Made by a program: the position numbers and the translations under genes. From Rhabditoides inermis (taxonomy: Eukaryota > Nematoda > Chromadorea > Rhabditida > Rhabditidae): 64,000 bases of DNA. Below, piece after piece: positions 57,240-64,000 of the stretch. The notes under the pieces are model-generated. The model ran no database searches and was not told where the DNA came from. It saw only the letters and a list, made by a program, of their open reading frames with translations. The stretch spans positions 588,001-652,000 of the forward strand of contig CAWZYM010000077.1 of assembly GCA_963966185.1 (NCBI GenBank), in the 5' to 3' direction. Each line of letters starts with the position of its first letter. The stretch's first letter is position 1.

Positions 57240-60200
57240 TCACTCCACCTCCCCATCCTCTAGTTCAGGCGGGGGCGGCGGGGGAGGGCAGAGCAACGAG
57301 GGCGGCGGCGGGGGCGACAACGCCTTAGCCGGGTTGTGTCGGCCGGCCGGCTGCGGCGGCGGAGACAGTGCCCTCGTTGGCATACCCGAGATCGGGGGAG
57401 GAGGTCGGTTCATCATCGGAGGAGGCACCATTGCCTATAACACAACAAATAAATCACAATAAAATGTTAACATTAACATTTAAAATGGATGCGTTAAAAA
57501 CACCATACCGTTTGTGTGGGCTTTGCCCGAGTTAGCCGAGTGTGAGTCACAACATGTCACTCACCTTGACATGCTGTGACATCAACGGGGGCGGCTTGCT
57601 CATGTTGAGCGTAGTGCCAAGAGGCGGGGGAGGGCGAGAGTGGGGATGACCGGGAGGCGGCACCGAAGGGTTCCACTGTTCCGGAGCAGAACGAGGCTTC
57701 TTCTCACTAAAATAAGTTGCTTATGTCCATTGAATAATCCACTAGATACTCACGAGTGGTGGTGGCTGGCTCCGCCAGAGACACGGTCGTGCTCCCTCTT
57801 CCTGTACTCATCTCTCCTTCTATCATCGTCACGCCTTCCATCCCTTCTGTCCTTATCCCTGTCGTTGCGCTGATCATTGCGAGGCTTCTGAGATCCGTTC
57901 CACTGGTTATCTGAAATATTTTGATAACTAACGACCAATTATTTCGGTACTCACTGTCAGGCGGGGGCACATTGGCGTAGCTGACATTGGACGTGTCGGG
58001 CATGAAGCTCCGCCTCTGAGCAGGCCTTTCCGAATCGCTCTTTCGAGTGTCAGACACGTGCTGGTTGCTTCCACCATATGTGGGTGTAGACTTGCGCTCC
58101 TGCAACAAAAAAAATACTAGAAAAGTTGTGGTAAAAAAAAACACAAACCCCTCTACTTATTCTATTCGTTTTCCAATGCAGCCTGGGTTTCTATATATGT
58201 AGTATTAGACGGTAACGAAGTGATAAGAAATACCTTGTACTCGTTGAGATCGACCTTCCTGTGAATTACAGGTTGAGCGGGAGGAGCTGGCAGACGTACG
58301 GGAGAATCAGAACGAGGAGTTAGACCAGTCTTAGGAGCAGACGATAAGGAGACTACGCCCTTCGAGGCAAGACGAGTGAGAGCAAGATGATCCTTCACCA
58401 GCATGTAGATGCTAGTGAACTCGTTCGTCATCTCTGAAACATTTTTTTAAAATATGTATACACTATGTATACAAAAAAAACAAATAGTACCTTCGAGCCT
58501 AGCATCTGTCATGGTAGGATCGATTCTCTTATACCACTGGCGACCGTCTTCGGGCTTCGGAATCTAAAATGGCAATTATTAAATAAACATTTTACTTTTG
58601 TTTTTCATAAACTATTAGGAAGAGATCTGAAGAAAAAACAGAAGAAAAACAAGGAAAAATACATTAGCACAACTAAAGGAGCTTATGTATTCACATTTCA
58701 CACCGCTTTCACAGTCCTCCCTCTCTTCATGTTACCTTTAAGGCTCTCTCCCTTCTTTCTCGTCTCACTGAGAATGCAGGCGAAGGGACACACAGTCCCT
58801 AGGCCCCTACCCCTACTCGCGCGCGCTCACAGCGACGTCAGTGCCGCGGCCACCTTTCTACGTCCGTAGCCCGCACCCGGCCAGACTAGCCTCCCCGAGA
58901 CGCATCCTGGCATACGCCATAGTCTGGACGGGCGACTAGGACCCGCTGCGGATGTGGGGCCACGGCACGACGGCGAGCCACCGCTCAAGATATGGGTGCG
59001 TGGCGGAGTGTGAGACGCGCAGCTTGCTGGCAGACAGAGACAGCAACTTGAACAAGACGGCGGCTACCTCGACTTCTGCCCATATGCACACAATGTGTAT
59101 GCACACTGCAGCTATCGCCGATGCCGAGAAACGAATTCCCCAGTTGGTCACACACAGCCTGAAAAGACAGTCATAATTTTTACATTATAAACAGAAATCC
59201 ACACTGTTTAAGTAATACTCACACGTCTGTGGAGAAGAAGTAGGTCACCTCTGTGATCTTCTTGTTCGCTGAAGCGCAAAATTTTTATACCAACATGAAT
59301 AGTGCAAAAATGCAATATCACAAATTATAAAACTGTACACCCGCACTCACCACGAGCAATATCGTGCATAGCCTTGAGCACGTGTTGGTGCGGCAACTCG
59401 ATGCTTAGATCGAATGCTAAAACCAGGCCACTTGAATCAAACGATTCAACCCGTATCGTAGCAAACTCAGAGCCGCACTAAACTACCAACAACATCAAAA
59501 CAAACCTATCGTCTGCAGAATGATGTTCTCAAGAGTGACTATCAACTGAGCCGCATTCACGTAGTGCTGGAAACCGCACAACATAAATAAAAAAGAAAGC
59601 AACATTAACCCCAAAAGGAAACAAACAATACCACACTACCAATTCAAAATGTAAACAGAAACGAACCTCTTGACTGATGTTTGGGTGGTTGGGGAACTTC
59701 ATCGCCCACCAGACCCGCACAATATGCTCCAACTTCCTCGGACACTCCTCGCTTTTACCCGACAGAAAGAGAGAAGCGGCCGCAATATCCTTGACAAAAT
59801 GTTATAGATATACATATGCAACAACAGCAACAACTCACCCGATAATCGAACGACTTGAAAGAATGAAAATAGAAAAATCGATGCATGTGCATCATCGCTG
59901 CGCACATACACAGTTGAGAGCTGAAAATAAAAGATAAGAAACATTACAACAACCATGCTGTCGAAATACAATACTCACATCTTTGCGCGCTGATCGCGAA
60001 CGTTGTGGTTGAGACGATCACCAATAGACTGAATGAAGCGAGTGGCCTGCTGGCGGTATCTCAACTCCTTCTCGGGTGGCATTCCCCCAGCAATACTCGC
60101 ACACTTTTGCATCTGAAACAATCATTTACAAATGATTGTACAAAAAATGAATCACCTCCTCATTCGAGAAGAGCCATTTGCGAGGTGGCGGGAACTGGAC

Positions 60201-60263
60201 GGACTGCGGGGCACCACTGCGACCGTCACGAGTGGTGCTGCTCCCTCCCGCTGCCATCGACAT
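57240..60263 (-). CDS. cit-1: cyclin T, regulatory subunit of P-TEFb
   Basis: Partner of CDK9 in P-TEFb, which phosphorylates the RNA polymerase II tail and releases paused polymerase; nuclear. Fourteen exons traced from ATG 60263 (MSMAAGGSSTTRDGRSG) to the stop at 57240, about 540 residues. Order: KWLFSNEE start of the cyclin fold, PPEKELRYRQQATRFIQSIG, MMHMHRFFYFHSFKSF, AAASLFLSGKSEECPRKLEH (LAAKVEE-type helix), ENIILQTIAFDLSIELPHQH, AIAAVCIHIVCIWAEVE, IPKPEDGRQWYKRIDPTMT, then a long Arg/Asp/His- and Pro-rich tail ending PPPPPPPELEDGEVE. Main exons: 60156-60263, about 59060-59160, 58232-58434, 57958-58100, 57753-57912, 57565-57707, 57240-57434. The intron at about 58566-59060 is longer and GC-rich. 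The second cyclin box, HVLKAMHDIAR and the QLIVTLE segment fit cyclin T better than cyclin K. Confidence 0.93.
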
Positions 60264-61433
60264 TGCATCGGTTTTACCCTTAATATCAAAACGTGAACAC
60301 AGAAAGACCATGTTATTGACTGCGAACTGTTTTAGAAAAAAAACTTTTGATTGTGAGTACATTACGAAACGGAAACAGACACACGTGTCACCATCACGTG
60401 GAAACGAAATGAGTGGATCGATAAACTACAAATTCAAACCAAAAAATCGATAACACGCAAACAAAACACAAAAAACAAACAAGAAAAAGCGCGAAAAGAT
60501 CGTCATCACATGCGGAAGACAGCATGCCAAACTGCGTAGCTGTCCTCGGAGCACGCGCCAACACACGCGCGACATTGCTTAGGGGGGCACCTAAAGACGT
60601 ACCCCAGGCACACGTCGCGGTCGCGTCGCGTGTCTGGTTCGCGCGCGAATAATAAATTTTTGGCGGTAGCGGGGTCGGGTTTGCGCGCGAATTTGAATTG
60701 TGGTGCGGCTGACTGGCCCCGCCCACCCGTGCGGCGGCTGTCAGCTACTCTCCTACTCTCTGCGACTCGCCGCCTAGAAGTAGCTCCTAAACGTCGCCGC
60801 TCCTCCCTGCATATATTTGTGTCTGCTATTCCCCTAGCACCACCCGCTTTCCCTGTTTTCATCCACACCCGTTTTATTGCTTTTTCGACTCAAGCCCACC
60901 AGACTCAATCCGTTCCCGACTGCCTTCTCTTCTCGCTACAGTAACCTGAGATGATCTGTAGACGCGTTGTGGTCGTCTAGTTTCAGCTAATAGCCGTGGT
61001 TGGTAGCGCATGTCGGAGAACGTCGCATATTCGTGGAATGGCGTAGTGTCGACAAAAGAGACGGAATAACACCTGTTGGAGAGCCGCAAATAGCCTCCAT
61101 TCTATCGGCACACACACGCATACACACATTCCTATTACCGATTGTCGTGAGGCACGTCGACTTGTATACGAATCATTATACACCGAGAGACTCTCGGCGA
61201 CCCCGCTTTCCCGACAACACACTATTACCCTATAACTACATCAATAACCACATCACATCAGGCCGTCCCTTCATCTACTACCACCACCACCACACTCTTC
61301 TAACAACAATCGATCAGCTTGCCAATTATTTTCCATAACCTCTCCTGCTCGTTGCCTCTCACTCCCGTTTCATTCGTTCCCTTTTCCTCTCCACTCTTCT
61401 GTCCTCGTTTACAATGCGTCGCCTGCTCCCGTA
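60264..61433. promoter_or_regulatory. divergent region between cyclin T and the muscarinic receptor
   Basis: About 1.17 kb between two divergent starts. A GC-rich core around 60590-60720 carries two GCGCGCGAAT motifs and TTTTTGGCGG, resembling E2F-type or housekeeping promoter sequence. I found no exon. Confidence 0.5.
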
Positions 61434-61721
61434 TTGATGCCCGTGGAAATCACGGATGCCCTCTCGTCCATCCCGCGTGATTCCAGATGGCCTAGTCGGG
61501 ATGCTATGTCGTCCGCGTTGCCGTCGCCGTTGTCGATGGCGTCATCGACTACTCTGTCTCCCGACGAGCTGGCAGCGATCACAGCCTCCTCGGAGATGTC
61601 TCCGGGAGCTGTGCTATGGGGGGCAGCCATGTCCCTCCTCTCAGTCGTCACAGTAGTCGGCAACGTCGCGGTGCTGCTCAGGTGAGAACACATCCGGATG
61701 ACGGCAATTAGGGAGTTTGCG

Positions 61722-61757
<36 letters not shown>

Positions 61758-61913
61758 AGAGGGAGAGAGGGGGGGGGGGAGAGGGGGGGGAGAGAGAGAG
61801 GGAGAGAGAGGGGAGAGAGAGAACGTGCGCATATTGCAGTTACTACCTTGACAAGAACATCCGACAGCCGGCCAACTACTTCATCTTCTCACTTGCGTTC
61901 TCCGACCTGGTAA

Positions 61914-61968
<55 letters not shown>

Positions 61969-63452
61969 CGTATCCGTGCATGCGAGAGCGAGTATCCCAT
62001 CATATTACATGCGGCGTGTCCTTATCAAGCGCATCCGCCGCCACTCGTTAATTCATTCCCCTCCTCCTCCTCCTCCTCCTTCTATGTCGTAGAGACAAAA
62101 CGCCCCGTTTTTCTCCCGGCGTTTTTGAAAGTCTCCCCCCTCTCCCGGGTGAACTCTCTCCAATATTTCATTGCTGGGTTTTCCCGCGCCGCCATTGAGA
62201 CTGCGGAGTCCCTGGGGTGGGGAGAAGAAGGGTTCGCCTCCCCCCCACCATCCACCATCCAACCACCAAACCATGACACGGCCATCACCCTGCACTCTCC
62301 CTGTCCGCCGCACTCTCTCTTATTACCCGAATCAAATCAGTATGCGGGCCGAGTGACTGCAAATGGGCCAGGCGGCGGATGGAGAGAGGGAGAGGGAGAG
62401 GGAGAGGGAGAGGGAGAGGGAGGGGGAGAGGGAGAGGGAGAGGGAGAGGGAGAGGGAGAGGGAGAGGGAGAGGGAGAGGGAGAGGGAGAGGGAGAGGGAG
62501 AGGGAGAGGGAGAGGGAGAGGGAGAGGGAGAGGGAGAGGGAGAGGGAGAGGGAGAGGGAGAGGGAGAGGGAGAGGGAGAGGGGGAGGGGGAGGGAGAGGG
62601 AGAGGGAGAGGGAGAGGGAGAGGGAGAGGGGCGAGACTCCCCCTCGCTCCATTTCACCCCCACACAGAACACCTAAACCGCGCAGAAAAAGAAGGCAAGT
62701 CGTCGTCGTTGGGGCGGCTTGGTGGGCTCAGTCAAGCGAGTAGTGACACTCACCCCATGCACTCATTACCCCCACTCAATCTGATATGTGAGCTAATAGA
62801 AACGTAGCAGATCCGAATGGGGAGATAGATCGTGCTCGGATCGACCTGATGCCTCATCCCTTGTTAATCGTATGCTCGCCTTTAATCTTATGCTCGCCTC
62901 CCTTCCAAGCAGCCCGACATATCCAAAAACAATTGTCCATCCCCCCTCAACTCTCGAATGCCACTCCACGTCGGAGCACCCAGGCAAGGAAAGTGTGGGG
63001 CGAAAGAGTGCGACAGGAGGGGAGAGGCAGCGTGGCGAACACGCGAGAGAGGATAGAGAGACAGGAGAGTCTAGACAGCGAGGGAGTCTGGAGAGCACAC
63101 GCGTTGAGCGCGACACATACTTGAGAGCTGCGTAGTTTTATCACACACCCTCCGCCTTCATAGAAAAGGAGCAACAGCGAGAAGAGAGAGAGAGAGGGAA
63201 CCATCTCTCATAAGAAAGCAGAAGAGGGAATCAAAGAGAAACCATCACGTCATTTCAGCTGATCGGTCTGGAAGGAATCCCCGTTTACACGCACTTCTTC
63301 CTCTCCGATCAGAAATGGGCTTTCGGGGACTTTCTGTGCGATCTGTGGCTGAGTGTCGACTACACTGTCTGTCTCGCGTCCATCTACACTGTTCTAGGCA
63401 TTACTATTGACAGGTGAGGAGACGGAGCAGGAGCAGGAGCAGGAGAAGGAGA

Positions 63453-63493
<41 letters not shown>

Positions 63494-63974
63494 AAGGAGC
63501 AGGGATCCTTTCAGGTACTGCTCCGTGAAAATGCCGGCCGTCTACCGCAACTGGCGCACTTCTCACCGAGTCATGCTGATCATAGCTGTTATCTGGCTGA
63601 TCCCATCCCTCCTGTTCTTCACCTCTGTCTTCGGATATGGCACTTTCACCGGAAAGGTACTCATTACCCCCCCCCTCCCTTTATTGCCGCCATAAACCAT
63701 CCAATTGTGTTTGTTTTTCGCGCTGTGTCATTACTTTTCTTGTTCCAGGGAAGAATTCTCAAGCCTGACGAGTGCTATGTGCAATTCATGACTGATCCCT
63801 ACCTCAATATGGGAATGTATATCAGGTAAAAGAGGGAGGGAGGAACAGAGATAGGGAGGAAGAGAGAGACAGATGCTTTCTTTCAGCTACTACTGGTCTA
63901 CGTTGTTTGTGATGTTGTATCTTTACTGGGGCATCTACCGCGCGGCCAAGATGCTTGCTGACAAGAGTGATCAG
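61434..63974 (+). CDS. muscarinic-type acetylcholine receptor (GPCR), 3' end beyond window
   Basis: Plasma-membrane G-protein-coupled receptor, probably for acetylcholine, closest in style to C. elegans GAR-1/GAR-2. Exons, all in phase: 61434-61681, 61840-61909, 63259-63413, 63515-63656, 63749-63825, 63887-63974; 260 residues so far, ending in intracellular loop 3. TM1 ([20 protein letters not shown]) with GN; TM2 [20 protein letters not shown] with the conserved Asp; TM3 [20 protein letters not shown] with the amine-binding Asp, then the TIDRYCSV form of DRY; TM4 [17 protein letters not shown]; loop 2 [10 protein letters not shown] (muscarinic form ECFIQFLSNP); TM5 [20 protein letters not shown]. 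Ser/Thr-rich N-terminus; the true start could lie further upstream. Intron 2 (1.35 kb) contains a (GAGGGA)n tract. Confidence 0.9.
61725..61822. repeat. purine-rich GA/G microsatellite in receptor intron 1
   Basis: About 98 bp of AG repeats interrupted by G-runs of 7-11. Confidence 0.9.
61915..61970. repeat. (CT)n microsatellite in receptor intron 2
   Basis: About 55 bp of CT repeats starting six bases after the donor of exon 2. Confidence 0.9.
62378..62632. repeat. (GAGGGA)n hexanucleotide tract, about 42 copies
   Basis: About 255 bp of GAGAGG/GAGGGA repeats with three variant units near 62420 and 62580. All-purine on the plus strand, so able to form triplex or G-quadruplex structures. ORFs here (Arg-Gly, Glu-Gly, Ser-Leu, Pro-Ser) are artefacts. 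Confidence 0.95.
63418..63503. repeat. (GGAGCA)n microsatellite in receptor intron 3
   Basis: About 85 bp of GGAGCA and GGAGAA units between exons 3 and 4. Confidence 0.9.
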
Positions 63975-64000
63975 GTGAGAGAAGGAGAAGTGAAGAGGAG

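Noticed and set aside
62125..62807. Glu-Gly, Arg-Gly and Ser-Leu repeat ORFs over 100 residues
   Set aside because: Translation of the (GAGGGA)n tract inside a receptor intron.
1..64000. Telomeric TTAGGC repeats next to the satellite arrays
   Set aside because: I saw no tandem TTAGGC or GCCTAA run, so nothing shows that the window is at a chromosome end or a DNA-elimination break.

Overview
The window is nuclear DNA from an invertebrate, almost certainly a nematode. Its genes are split into many short exons with GT..AG introns. It carries a complete Hox gene closest to C. elegans mab-5 and a seven-transmembrane chemoreceptor of the nematode type. Three closely packed plus-strand genes have splice acceptors right at their start codons, as expected for spliced-leader trans-splicing in an operon. 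I cannot name the genus. Introns and spacers are very rich in GA/CT microsatellites.

Layout. 1-6230: array of a 159-bp satellite with higher-order structure. 6340-8045: array of a 64-bp satellite. 8050-9260: unique DNA. 9262-10076: second small array of the 159-bp satellite, which directly cuts off a dead clathrin heavy chain gene (10076-10730, minus). 11981-16224 (minus): DNA ligase IV in 21 exons. 16960-22652 (plus): a probable operon of COX6B, NDUFC2 and tubulin chaperone C (TBCC); the large TBCC intron hosts several repeat elements. 23045-27692 (minus): mab-5, followed upstream by about 5 kb without a recognised gene but with a cluster of Caudal-type sites. 32643-34316 (minus): chemoreceptor. 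35925-36110: relic of the last exon of the next gene. 36446-37954 (plus): intron-containing gene for a bacterial-type sugar kinase (AmgK-like), a candidate horizontal transfer. 38017-40262: direct duplication with a small membrane-protein ORF, enclosing a 145-bp-arm palindrome. 40.4-49.3 kb: GC-rich exon-like islands, some tandemly duplicated, not resolved into genes. 49349-51819 (minus): unrecognised charged coiled-coil protein. 53267-54186 (minus): nucleoredoxin-like protein. 55348-56747 (minus): a selenoprotein S (VIMP)-like membrane anchor fused to a dithiol glutaredoxin. 57240-60263 (minus): cyclin T. 61434 to the window end (plus): muscarinic-type acetylcholine receptor, cut by the window edge.

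How it fits together. Most genes are housekeeping (respiration, tubulin folding, end joining, transcription elongation) plus development and signalling. The two adjacent thiol-redox genes form a small redox neighbourhood. The most unusual items are the AmgK-like kinase with its relic copy, the VIMP-glutaredoxin fusion with a broken-looking splice acceptor, and a ligase IV with His in place of the conserved Arg of motif I and only one BRCT domain. All exon models were built by hand from splice consensus and reading-frame continuity; no database search was possible.
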